64,000 nt of DNA, taken from Thalassotalea euphylliae (GTDB taxonomy: Bacteria > Pseudomonadota > Gammaproteobacteria > Enterobacterales > Alteromonadaceae). Every line of letters begins with the position of its first letter. Positions within the stretch are counted from its first letter, which is position 1. The stretch lies in the NCBI RefSeq assembly GCF_003390335.1, contig NZ_QUOU01000001.1, positions 4,154,001 to 4,218,000 on the forward strand, in the 5' to 3' direction. The translations under genes were made by a program, and so were the position numbers. Shown one piece after another: positions 1-8,377 of this stretch. The notes beneath the pieces are model-generated. The model saw nothing but the letters and a program-made list of their open reading frames with translations. It made no database searches and was not told the DNA's origin.

Positions 1-27
1 AGTGTCCGGCTCAATTAAACCAGTTCA
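1..27 (-). mobile_element. End of an IS3-family element (partial, runs off the window)
   Basis: These bases are identical to the orfA-proximal terminal repeat of the complete IS3 element that ends at 9597, including the AGTGTCCGGC block and the terminal CA. Immediately after them the sequence becomes the interior of an IS256 transposase gene, so an IS3 copy sits inside that IS256 copy. The rest of the element lies outside the window. Confidence 0.85.
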
Positions 28-264
28 ATCTAAATCAATCTCGCCATCTTCTGTTCGTATAGTTTTGGGCGAATAGCCATTGCGTGAATTATCGTTGATG
101 GATTGCTCATGACGAACATAACCAAGGTGTTCATCCAGCTCCGCATTAAGCGCAGCTTCAACCGTTACCTTGGTAAGCATTTTACGAAAGTTCGTTAAAT
201 CTGCTTCCGTTTTGATGGATTTAGCCGCTTGCTTGGCAAAGACTTCAAGTTCTTTCTTGTTCAT
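25..264 (-). pseudogene. IS256-family transposase, N-terminal 79 residues only
   Basis: The 79 residues are the same as the first 79 of the intact 402-residue transposase at 9607-10815. Reading then runs into the IS3 end, which supplies a TGA stop. All three catalytic acidic residues of the DDE domain lie downstream of the break, so this copy cannot be active. The missing part may continue on the far side of the IS3 insertion, outside the window. Confidence 0.88.
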
Positions 265-331
265 AACTACCTATCCTAAACCCTATATGGGTATTAATAA
301 TAGGCAGTTACACAGATTTAGTTACAGAGTC
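28..331 (-). mobile_element. IS256-family element, 5' end only, split by IS3
   Basis: The sequence matches 10579-10882 of the second IS256 copy: transposase start region, leader and terminal inverted repeat ending CAGAGTC. The IS3 end at 27 cuts it at transposase codon 79. The terminal repeat at 303-331 abuts truncated galM, so this element end caused the galM break. It lies in the same orientation as the copy at 8343-10882, and the two bracket about 8 kb that includes the gal genes. Confidence 0.88.
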
Positions 332-1017
332 ATTCCTTCTTCCGCGATGATTTGCTCATAGTGGTTTTCGTTAATGAAATCTTTAACCATAGTCCAATAG
401 CTAATATCAAAACCTGTGTTTTCCGAATTTAATAAACGACCTGTCGGTAGACCATTACTTTTTCGTTCAAGCATTTCTTTGGCATTTAGCTTAAACATTA
501 AATGTTGGATGTCTTTTTCGCCGAGGTTAAAGTAGGCATGGTTTGTTAAGTTAATAGGACTATCCATATCGCTCTTAACATTAAACCTAATATCCAAAGC
601 GTTATCTTCTGATAAATGATAGCGAACATACAACTCTCGATTGCCGGGAAATCCATCTTCCAAATGCGCTAACGTTAACTTAAAAATTACTTGCTCATCG
701 CTTTGCTTATATATTTCCCAATGCCTAAGAGATATATTATTTTCCCCTCCATGTAGGCAGTTTTTACCATCGTTTTTTCTCAATCGGTAAACAATGCCGT
801 TCAAACTAAAAGAGGCGTTCGAAATTCGATTACAAACAGGACCACATGTAGCACCTAAGTAAAATAGGTCTTTCTCCAGTAACGCCTTATCTTTTGGAGT
901 TACTGTCATTTCCAATAATTCACCATTACAAGGCACTAAAATTGAGGCTATCCTTGCCCCATAGTCTACGAGGAGGACTTTCATGCCATTGGAGTTAACG
1001 AGTTCAATACGTTGCAT
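322..1017 (-). pseudogene. galM: Aldose 1-epimerase (galactose mutarotase), C-terminus lost to IS256
   Basis: GalM interconverts alpha- and beta-aldoses and feeds beta-D-galactose into the Leloir pathway. The first ~229 residues look normal: NRISN, LHGG (first catalytic His) and LTNHAYFNL (second catalytic His) are present. The family is about 340-350 residues with a catalytic Glu near residue 305, and that whole part is missing. The last residues, MTL and stop, are read from the IS256 terminal repeat (322-331). The start overlaps the galE stop as TAATG, so it is the fourth gene of the gal operon. It is almost certainly inactive; the lost third may lie beyond the IS outside the window. Confidence 0.9.
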
Positions 1018-2039
1018 TAACTCTCGTAACCTTTAGGGTTGCCAGATTGCCAACGCCACGTATCTTCCATCATGTTACGGAGAGTTTTGACTGGCTTCCA
1101 AGATAGAACTTCTTCCGCCTTACTTGCATCAGCCCAAAATGCTGGTAAATCTCCCTCTCTTCTAGAAGAAAATTCATAAGATACTTTTTGCTTTGTATAT
1201 TGCTCGAAACCATGCACTATATCTAATACAGATAATGGTTGTCCTGTCCCTAAGTTAAAGGCTTCACAAAGACCTGATTCTTGATTAACTAGCCAATTTA
1301 AGGCATCTATATGCCCTTGAGCAAGGTCAGTTACATGAATATAATCTCTTAAACAAGTCCCATCTTTAGTATTATAATCATTTCCAAAAATAGACAGTTT
1401 ATCTCTTTTTCCAACAGCGACTTGGGCTACAAAAGGCATCAAGTTATTAGGAATACCGTTAGGGTCTTCCCCTATCTTGCCACTTACATCCGCACCAATT
1501 GGGTTAAAATAACGTAAGTTTGCAACCTTAAACTTTTCATTAGCTATACAATAATCTTTCAGAATTTCTTCCACCATTGACTTAGTTTTTCCATATGGAC
1601 TTGATGGTAGCCCTAATGTTTGCGTTTCAATGTAAGGAGGTTTGTTTTGCTCGCCGTAAACAGTAGCTGAAGAACTAAATACTAGATTACTAACACCAAA
1701 ATCTTTCATAGCAGCAACTAATGCCATCGTTCCTGTCACATTATTGTGATAATATTCTAGGGGTTTATGAGATGACTCACCTACAGCTTTAAGACCTGCA
1801 AAATGAATCACAGATTCAATCTCATGCCTTGAAAAAACAAAGGACATCAAATCCATATCCAAAATATCTGCTTGATAGAAAGCTACTGTTTTATTAGTTA
1901 ACTCTTCAACTCGTTTAATAGACTCTTCGGAAGCATTTGAAAGATTATCTACTACAACGACTTCGAGTCCAGCCTTTAGCAAAGCCAAAACAGTATGTGA
2001 ACCGATATAACCTGCTCCACCTGTAACTAAAACACTCAT
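1017..2039 (-). CDS. galE: UDP-glucose 4-epimerase
   Basis: This cytosolic NAD-dependent SDR enzyme interconverts UDP-galactose and UDP-glucose, the third Leloir step and a source of UDP-galactose for surface glycans. The 340 residues match the usual length. The Rossmann motif GGAGYIGSHT starts at residue 7, and the catalytic Tyr/Lys pair is visible in SSPYGKTK near residue 150, preceded by SSSATVYG. The start codon overlaps the end of galK as ATGA and the stop overlaps galM as TAATG, so translation is probably coupled through the operon galT-galK-galE-galM. Confidence 0.97.
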   Translation of the reverse strand: MSVLVTGGAGYIGSHTVLALLKAGLEVVVVDNLSNASEESIKRVEELTNKTVAFYQADILDMDLMSFVFSRHEIESVIHFAGLKAVGESSHKPLEYYHNNVTGTMALVAAMKDFGVSNLVFSSSATVYGEQNKPPYIETQTLGLPSSPYGKTKSMVEEILKDYCIANEKFKVANLRYFNPIGADVSGKIGEDPNGIPNNLMPFVAQVAVGKRDKLSIFGNDYNTKDGTCLRDYIHVTDLAQGHIDALNWLVNQESGLCEAFNLGTGQPLSVLDIVHGFEQYTKQKVSYEFSSRREGDLPAFWADASKAEEVLSWKPVKTLRNMMEDTWRWQSGNPKGYES

Positions 2040-3181
2040 TTTCTAAATGCTCCTTGTGATGCTCTACACACATAGACACTTGGCTTTAATCCGAATTTTT
2101 CTGGATATTCCTTTTCTACTAGCTCTGTCAACTCGGTAAGCAACTTAGTAGGTGTTAACGCAACAATACAACCACCAAACCCTCCCCCTGTCATTCGAAC
2201 ACCGCCTTGGTTACCAAGTACACCATCAATCATCTCTACCAAGCCATCCATTTCTTTAACGGTCACTTGGAAATCATCTCGAAGTGAGTTATGTGAGTCT
2301 CTCATAAGCCCACTCAATAAAGTTACATCATTGTTTTTCAGAGCTAACAACGCAGACTCCACTCGGGCATTTTCAGTTACTACATGTTTAGCTCGTTTGA
2401 ATAAAATAGGATCTAACTGTTCTTTAGCATTTTCTAATTGCTCGATACTTAGATCTCTTAGTGCGTTTACACCAAAATGCGCTGCTACTTTTTCACACTG
2501 CTCTCGGCGTTGATTATATTCACTGTCAACTAAGCCTCGCCTTACATTAGAGTTAACAATAAAAATGGATAGCTCTTCTGGAATAGGGGCATCTTGGAAA
2601 GTAAGACTTCGGCAATCAAGCAACATTGCGTGTTTATCTTTGCCCATTGCAGATATTAACTGATCCATAATGCCGCAATTACAACCAACAAAAGTATTTT
2701 CAGCACGTTGGCCTTTTAAAGCCGCCTTAACACCATCTAGGTTTAAGTCATAAAGCTCTACAAAAGTCTTCAAAATAGCTATCTCAAAACTCGCTGATGA
2801 ACTTAGACCAGCTCCCTGTGGAACATTTCCTGAAACCACCATATCCGCCCCCTGAATATCAGGAAATGTCTCCATTAGCACTTTCAATGTTCCTGCAACG
2901 TAATTTAGCCACATTCGTTGCTCATCAAACTGAATATCTTCCAAAGAAAATTCAGCACTTTCTTGGTTACAATCATGTGCATAGACAGAAATAATCTTAT
3001 CGTCACGCTTTGATGCCGCAATGTCAGTTCCGTAGTTAATCGCCGCAGGTAACACGAAACCGTCGTTATAATCAGTATGATCACCAATAAGGTTCACGCG
3101 ACCCGGAGCATGTATAACTAACGCTGGTTGCACCTTAAACTGTTCGACATGTAAGTCAGTTACAAATTGACTTCTAGACAT
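2036..3181 (-). CDS. galK: Galactokinase
   Basis: GalK phosphorylates alpha-D-galactose at C1 with ATP, the first committed Leloir step. The 381 residues match the family (382 in E. coli). The galactokinase signature APGRVNLIGDHTDYN is near residue 26, the GHMP ATP loop GNVPQGAGLSSSASFE near 118, and the C-terminal MTGGGFGGC loop near 332. The start overlaps the galT stop by one base (TAATG) and the stop overlaps the galE start (ATGA). Confidence 0.97.
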   Translation of the reverse strand: MSRSQFVTDLHVEQFKVQPALVIHAPGRVNLIGDHTDYNDGFVLPAAINYGTDIAASKRDDKIISVYAHDCNQESAEFSLEDIQFDEQRMWLNYVAGTLKVLMETFPDIQGADMVVSGNVPQGAGLSSSASFEIAILKTFVELYDLNLDGVKAALKGQRAENTFVGCNCGIMDQLISAMGKDKHAMLLDCRSLTFQDAPIPEELSIFIVNSNVRRGLVDSEYNQRREQCEKVAAHFGVNALRDLSIEQLENAKEQLDPILFKRAKHVVTENARVESALLALKNNDVTLLSGLMRDSHNSLRDDFQVTVKEMDGLVEMIDGVLGNQGGVRMTGGGFGGCIVALTPTKLLTELTELVEKEYPEKFGLKPSVYVCRASQGAFRK

Positions 3182-4224
3182 TACTTAGCCTCCTTGTAGT
3201 GAATATCAGATAATTCTTTAAGTCGATTAGCAGCCTGCTCAGCAGTCAAGTCACGTTGTGCTTCAGCCATCATTTCGTAACCCACCATAAATTTGCGAAC
3301 AGTGGCGTTTCTTAAAAGAGGTGGAAAGAAGCTTGCGTGTAACGTCCACTCTGGATGTAATTCACCATCATATGGCGCACCATGCCACCCCATTGAATAA
3401 GGGAATGAACAGTTGAATAAATTGTCATATTTGATAGTGATTTGTTTAACAATATCGGCCATCGTTACTTCTTGCTCAACTGTTAAATCTGTCATACGTT
3501 GTATTGAAAACTTCGGCAATAATAATGTTTCAAATGGCCATGCAGCCCAATAAGGTACAACGACCACCCAATCATCATTTTCAACTACGACCCGATCCTG
3601 CATTTCACATTCGCGTTTTGTGTAATCGGCTAAAAGATTTGAGCCGTGCTCTTGAAAATATTTAGCTTGCGATTCGCTCTTTTTAGAAACCAATGTAGGA
3701 AGTTGTTGCTGGGCCCATACTTGACCATGCGGATGAGGATTAGAACACCCCATAACAGCGCCTTTATTTTCAAATACCTGAACCCAGTTGTATTTACGGC
3801 CAAGTTCCTCGCATTGCACTTTCCAAGTTTTCACTACTTCTGTAATTTCTTCTACAGAAAGCTCTGGCAACGTTTTACTATGATCTGGAGAGAAGCATAT
3901 AACTCTACTTTCACCTTGCTCTGTTGCCATTTTAAAAAGCGGATCATTAGTACTTACGACAGGTGTATCTTGTTTAATTGCAGCAAAGTCATTAGTAAAT
4001 ACAAATGTCTTTTCGTATCTATCATTTATCTCACCATTAATACGAGTATTGCCAGAGCATAAGTAGCAACTCTCGTCATAAGCAGGCTTTGCATCTTCGT
4101 CTAATTTTTCCACTTGCCCCTGCCAAGGTCGTTTTGCCCTATGTGGTGATACTAGTACCCATTCATTAATTAAAGGGTTATATCGACGATGAGGATGTTC
4201 TGTAGGATCAAATTTATCAGCCAT
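3181..4224 (-). CDS. galT: Galactose-1-phosphate uridylyltransferase
   Basis: GalT exchanges UMP between UDP-glucose and galactose-1-phosphate, giving UDP-galactose and glucose-1-phosphate. It is 347 residues, the usual size. The active-site motif NPHPHGQVWA, whose second His carries the uridylyl group, is near residue 162. The N-terminal HRRYNPL and CYLCSGN segments match the family, with the Cys pair as a likely metal site. It is the promoter-proximal gene of the operon, and a GalR-type operator lies 37 bp before its start. Confidence 0.97.
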   Translation of the reverse strand: MADKFDPTEHPHRRYNPLINEWVLVSPHRAKRPWQGQVEKLDEDAKPAYDESCYLCSGNTRINGEINDRYEKTFVFTNDFAAIKQDTPVVSTNDPLFKMATEQGESRVICFSPDHSKTLPELSVEEITEVVKTWKVQCEELGRKYNWVQVFENKGAVMGCSNPHPHGQVWAQQQLPTLVSKKSESQAKYFQEHGSNLLADYTKRECEMQDRVVVENDDWVVVVPYWAAWPFETLLLPKFSIQRMTDLTVEQEVTMADIVKQITIKYDNLFNCSFPYSMGWHGAPYDGELHPEWTLHASFFPPLLRNATVRKFMVGYEMMAEAQRDLTAEQAANRLKELSDIHYKEAK

Positions 4225-4260
4225 AACAATCTACTTTATTTTGAATAATTCAGATTAAAG

Positions 4261-4272
4261 GTAAACGTTTAC
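4261..4272. promoter_or_regulatory. LacI/GalR-type operator upstream of galT
   Basis: GTAAACGTTTAC is a perfect 12-bp palindrome with the central CG typical of LacI-family operators. On the minus strand a TTGAAC -35 candidate (4286-4281) lies just before it and the site covers the -10 spacer, so binding would block galT transcription. The adjacent divergent LacI-family gene is the obvious binder; that link is inferred. Confidence 0.8.
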
Positions 4273-4347
4273 ATAACTTCGTTCAACACTTTAAGTCTTT
4301 TTATTTCAAAACAATTAATATAATATTGATTGATAAAGATTTTTAAA

Positions 4348-4361
4348 TGTAAACGTTTTCA
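4348..4361. promoter_or_regulatory. Second LacI/GalR-type operator, upstream of the regulator gene
   Basis: TGTAAACGTTTTCA shares the GTAAACGTTT core with the site at 4261. It lies 21 bp before the regulator start codon, fitting autoregulation. The two site centres are 88 bp apart, which would allow looping between dimers bound to both. Confidence 0.75.
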
Positions 4362-4382
4362 CCCGTAAGGAATATTTAGTGT

Positions 4383-5390
4383 ATGGCAACCATTAAGGAT
4401 GTAGCAAAAGAGGCTGGTGTTTCTATCGCAACAGTTTCTCGTGTTATTAACAATGTTGGTAAGGTCGGCGAGAAAACTCGTAGTAATGTAATAGCTATTA
4501 TGAATAAGCTTGGTTATACACCTGATGCAAATGCAAGAGCACTAAAAACACAAAAATCGTCAACTATTGGTGTAGTAATTCCTGATATTTCTGATCCATT
4601 TTTCTCTTCTCTCGCAAATGGAGTTGAAGAAGTTGCTTCGAGCAAAAATATGCAAATGCTATTGAGTACTGGCAAAATGTCGGCTGAATCAGAATTAAAA
4701 GCAATCAATTTATTGGTTGAGCAACGATGCGATGCGATAGTATTGCACAGTAAGTTTCTGTCTGATGATGTACTAGTCAGTTTAAGCGACAAAATTCCCG
4801 GTCTAATTTTCATTGATCGCTTTATTGATGAAGTCTCAGATAAATGTATTTGGCTGGATAATTTCGAAGGAGGGAAAATTGCAGCTCGTCATTTATTAGC
4901 TTTAGAGCACAAGAATGTCGCTTTTATTAATAGCAACTACGATATAGATGATCCCAAGCTTCGCTTGGGTGGATTCGAAGAAATTGTTAAGTCCTTTGAT
5001 TTAAGCATTAACTCAAAATTGAAAGTGAACAATGAGCCTACTTTAAAGGGCGGCGAGCTGGCTGCGCAAGAGCTACTCGCGCAAGCAGAAAACTTCACTA
5101 GTGTATTTGCTTACAACGACGCTATGGCGATAGGTGCAATATCTGTATTTGAAGACAATGGTTATAAAGTGCCAAATGATATTTCAATTATCGGCTTTGA
5201 CGATGTATTACTCTCTAAATATTCGCGGCCTAAGTTGACAACACTTCGCTATCCAATCGCTGAAATGGCTAATCACGCGGCTCAAAGAGCCATAGACTAT
5301 AGCTCAAATGATGTACCTTTAAAATCTGAGCTAAAATACATACCAAGTTTAGTGAAAAGAGAATCGACAACTCGTCTCATTCGAGATTAA
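4383..5390 (+). CDS. LacI/GalR-family transcriptional regulator of the gal operon
   Basis: This 335-residue regulator has the standard layout: a LacI helix-turn-helix in residues 1-25 (TIKDVAKEAGVSIATVSRVI), a hinge helix near 45-60, and a periplasmic-binding-protein-like sensor domain (GVVIPDISDPFFSSL onward, then FNDAMAIGA-type motif YNDAMAIGA near 243). It starts at an ATG with a TAAGGA-type ribosome site about 10 bp upstream. It is divergent from galT and separated by 158 bp carrying two operator palindromes. By position it is a GalR-like repressor responding to galactose; the ligand is inferred, not seen. Confidence 0.92.
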   Translation: MATIKDVAKEAGVSIATVSRVINNVGKVGEKTRSNVIAIMNKLGYTPDANARALKTQKSSTIGVVIPDISDPFFSSLANGVEEVASSKNMQMLLSTGKMSAESELKAINLLVEQRCDAIVLHSKFLSDDVLVSLSDKIPGLIFIDRFIDEVSDKCIWLDNFEGGKIAARHLLALEHKNVAFINSNYDIDDPKLRLGGFEEIVKSFDLSINSKLKVNNEPTLKGGELAAQELLAQAENFTSVFAYNDAMAIGAISVFEDNGYKVPNDISIIGFDDVLLSKYSRPKLTTLRYPIAEMANHAAQRAIDYSSNDVPLKSELKYIPSLVKRESTTRLIRD

Positions 5391-5394
5391 TAGT

Positions 5395-7569
5395 TTGAAA
5401 TTAACAAAATTTATCTTAACTTTAACCTTTACTTTGATTAGCTATCACTCTATTGCTAATCAGGGAAATTGCGTTTCATGCCATCAAAAACAAGTGTCAA
5501 ATTGGCAGAAGTCCGATCATGCAAAAGCAATGGCAATTGCCAATGTCGATACTGTTTTGGCAAATTTCAACAATGTAGAAACGACACACTATTCTCAAAA
5601 AGCTAAATTTTATAGAAAGAATGGAAAGTTCTTAATTGATTTAACTGAAGCTGGTGAAACATCTTCATATGAAGTGATGTACACCTTTGGACACTACCCT
5701 CTTCAGCAATTCTTAGTACCAACTCAAAATGGAAAGTATCAGGTTTTTCCTTTTGCTTGGGACAGTCGTCCATCTTCAGAAGGTGGACAACGTTGGTATC
5801 CAAACTATGCAAATGAAGACGTAAAACCTAATGATAGATTACACTGGAATCAACCGTTGCAAAACTGGAACGGTATGTGTGCTGATTGTCATTCAGATGG
5901 CCTTCAGCGGAATTTTAGCCCGGTAACGAACTCATTCAATACAACGTGGGATAATATCAATGTAGGTTGCCAGTCTTGCCACGGAAATATGCCATCAGAA
6001 CACGCAGTTTCGGGTCAAAACAATGAAGGCACTCTATTAAGCAATAAAGAAAAAAGCGATTTATTAAATTGGCTATTGGTTCCGGGTGATAAAGTAGCTA
6101 GATTAAGAAACCAGAAAAGTGAGGTAGCCTCGCAAGAACAAAAAGCGCAGCGTGGCCAGTTCATGAATACCTGCTTCTCATGCCATGCATTGCGAGCACC
6201 GCTAACCGATGGTTTCAAACCTAACAAACATTTACTAGAACAATTCTCACCAAACTTTTTAGTACCACCGTTATATCACGCGGATGGACAAATAAAAGAT
6301 GAAGTGTATGTGTATGGCTCCTTCTTACAAAGTAAAATGTACGATGAGGGTGTTAACTGCTTGGACTGTCACGACGCGCATAGCATGAAAGTCAAAACTC
6401 AAACCAATGGATTATGTTTACAGTGCCATAATGCTGAAATTTATGAACAAGAAAAGCACACTAACCACCCGTTAGATTCTAAAGCAGGGCAATGTGTCAG
6501 TTGTCATATGCCGGAAACAACATACATGGGTGTTGACGCAAGGAGAGATCATAGCTTCAAGATACCTCGACCAGATTTATCAAATGAATTTTCTACACCA
6601 AATGCATGTATCTCCTGTCACAGCGATAAGAATAATAGTTGGGCTGCGGAGCATTTACAATCTTGGTTTGGTAAACCTCAAGCATTATCTAATTCAGAAC
6701 AGAATTATATGAAATTGATGAGTAACCAAGAACTTCCTCTGGAAGTTCATTTAGCACTAATTAATGATGATGATATGTCAGAAATTAAGCGAGCAACTGC
6801 AATTAGCCTACTCCCATATACGACGCAAATATTATCCGATCATGTTGTAAAGAATTGGGCAAATAGTCATTTACCTTTGATCAGACTAGCAACAGCCCAA
6901 GTAGGCAACCTACTGCCAGAGAAAGACAAAAATTTATCCTTCAAAAACCTACTTAACGATGAATTCAAAGCTATAAGGGTTGCTGCTGCTAATCACTTCA
7001 TCTCGGATAACTTAGAATGGTTCCCTAATTTCAAATATGCATTAAAAGAGTTGCTAAAGTCTGGTAACGCTTCCGCTTGGCGAGGAGAAGGCTTGTTCAA
7101 CCAAGCGCTTATAGACTTAAAGTTACGACGTGAAAAAGCAGCAATTGAAAAACTGGAACAGAGTATTGCAATTGATCCTTATTTTGCTGCCTCTTACATA
7201 AATTTAGGCGATATTTACCGAAGTTTAAAACTGGTAAAAAAAGAGCAGCAACTTTTTGAAATAGCCTTAAATAAAATCCCCACATCAGCTGAAATACAAT
7301 ATTCCTATGGAATGTTCCTAATTCGTTCTGGAGATAAAGCTAGCTCGATAAAGCATTTCAAGTTAGCTATGAAATATGATGCTAAAAACCCACAATATCC
7401 ATACCTCTATGTTTTAGCGTTAGATTCAGTAGGCAACACACGAAAGGCTCTAGAGTTTCTTAAAGACATTTATCCTGATTATAAATCAAACATTAGCCTT
7501 AGAGATTTAGGTTTAAGCTTTTCACAGAAACTCAGAGATCGGGAATCTTATCTATTCTTCACTCAATAA
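5395..7569 (+). CDS. Octaheme c-type cytochrome with C-terminal TPR repeats
   Basis: The 724-residue exported protein has a signal peptide (residues 1-21, ending SIAN) and eight CXXCH haem-binding motifs, at about residues 26, 162, 192, 260, 322, 341, 366 and 406. The C-terminal third (about 550-720) carries TPR-like helical repeats. It fits the periplasmic multihaem cytochrome family with TPR tails found in marine gammaproteobacteria; the electron donor and acceptor cannot be read from the sequence. The best start is TTG, only 4 bp after the regulator stop, with no ATG nearby, so it is probably co-transcribed with the LacI-family gene. No gal-related role is known to me. Confidence 0.85.
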   Translation: MKLTKFILTLTFTLISYHSIANQGNCVSCHQKQVSNWQKSDHAKAMAIANVDTVLANFNNVETTHYSQKAKFYRKNGKFLIDLTEAGETSSYEVMYTFGHYPLQQFLVPTQNGKYQVFPFAWDSRPSSEGGQRWYPNYANEDVKPNDRLHWNQPLQNWNGMCADCHSDGLQRNFSPVTNSFNTTWDNINVGCQSCHGNMPSEHAVSGQNNEGTLLSNKEKSDLLNWLLVPGDKVARLRNQKSEVASQEQKAQRGQFMNTCFSCHALRAPLTDGFKPNKHLLEQFSPNFLVPPLYHADGQIKDEVYVYGSFLQSKMYDEGVNCLDCHDAHSMKVKTQTNGLCLQCHNAEIYEQEKHTNHPLDSKAGQCVSCHMPETTYMGVDARRDHSFKIPRPDLSNEFSTPNACISCHSDKNNSWAAEHLQSWFGKPQALSNSEQNYMKLMSNQELPLEVHLALINDDDMSEIKRATAISLLPYTTQILSDHVVKNWANSHLPLIRLATAQVGNLLPEKDKNLSFKNLLNDEFKAIRVAAANHFISDNLEWFPNFKYALKELLKSGNASAWRGEGLFNQALIDLKLRREKAAIEKLEQSIAIDPYFAASYINLGDIYRSLKLVKKEQQLFEIALNKIPTSAEIQYSYGMFLIRSGDKASSIKHFKLAMKYDAKNPQYPYLYVLALDSVGNTRKALEFLKDIYPDYKSNISLRDLGLSFSQKLRDRESYLFFTQ

Positions 7570-7824
7570 AAGAATGAATATACATACCAATTACTTGAAA
7601 ATTTTGAGTGTCAAAAGATGAATATATACAACAGCTTTATAGTGCTCTTAGTTTCTCACATACATCCACTCAAAAGCGCTTACAGTAAACATTTGATAAA
7701 ACAACAAATAATAAAATAACCTTTATTATCAGAAAATTACACTTGAATAAAGCTGTAGTAGTGGAGATAATTTATTTAGGAAATTAGAAATAGGAGAAAG
7801 AAATAACAATAGAGAAATAACAAA

Positions 7825-8235
7825 ATGAATAATAATGAAGATATCTATGCATGCTACTGCACTGGTTTGAAAACCAAATTAGAAAGTAAAATATTTAATG
7901 AAAAACTTCCGCATGCAAAAACTCACTGTTTGCTAAACATTGTGTATGAAATCATTAAAGAGTGTGAGTTTGCTATTACTCAAATGCAATTATATAGAAT
8001 AGCTAAACGTGAGAACCGCAAATTTCTGTTTTTAACTAGCTACTCTGAGTACAAAGAATTCGATAGCATAAAAGACTATATTTCGAATATTTTCACCTCT
8101 TCTAAATTTGCAAACAACATTAGAATAGAGGCTCACGATTTTGGCTGTGCATGCACAGCATCAGAATTGCTAGATACTGCGCGTAAAATGTTAATCGATG
8201 AAGAAAGTGAACTAACTACCGCTATAATACTATGA
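7825..8235 (+). CDS. Small protein resembling the N-terminal half of a thiolase-fold ketosynthase
   Basis: I do not recognise this 136-residue protein with certainty. Its second half has a pattern like FabH-type (KAS III) enzymes: a strand (KFLFLTSY), then HDFGCACTASELLDTARKML with a Cys where the nucleophile would be, then a strand TTAIIL. The C-terminal half of a ketosynthase, with its His and Asn, is absent, and nothing similar continues in the 107 bp before the IS256 element. It may be a decayed or truncated gene, or a natural half-domain protein. The start is an ATG after an A-rich leader with no clear ribosome site. It is AT-rich, like its surroundings. Confidence 0.5.
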   Translation: MNNNEDIYACYCTGLKTKLESKIFNEKLPHAKTHCLLNIVYEIIKECEFAITQMQLYRIAKRENRKFLFLTSYSEYKEFDSIKDYISNIFTSSKFANNIRIEAHDFGCACTASELLDTARKMLIDEESELTTAIIL

Positions 8236-8253
8236 AAATCTGCGTGAAATTAT

Positions 8254-8284
8254 CCCCAGTAATTGGAATGCCCAACTATTGGGG
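8254..8284. repeat. Imperfect inverted repeat after the thiolase-like gene
   Basis: CCCCAGTAATTGG and CCAACTATTGGGG can pair over 13 positions with two mismatches around a 5-base loop. There is no T-run, so a simple terminator is unlikely. It lies between the small gene and the IS256 end. Confidence 0.45.
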
Positions 8285-8377
8285 GTCACTTAAATTTGCG
8301 AGGCTTTACTAAAGTTTAGAAACAAAGTTATCCGTTAACAGCGACCCTGTAACACATTTTGTGTAACTGTGTTCTGG

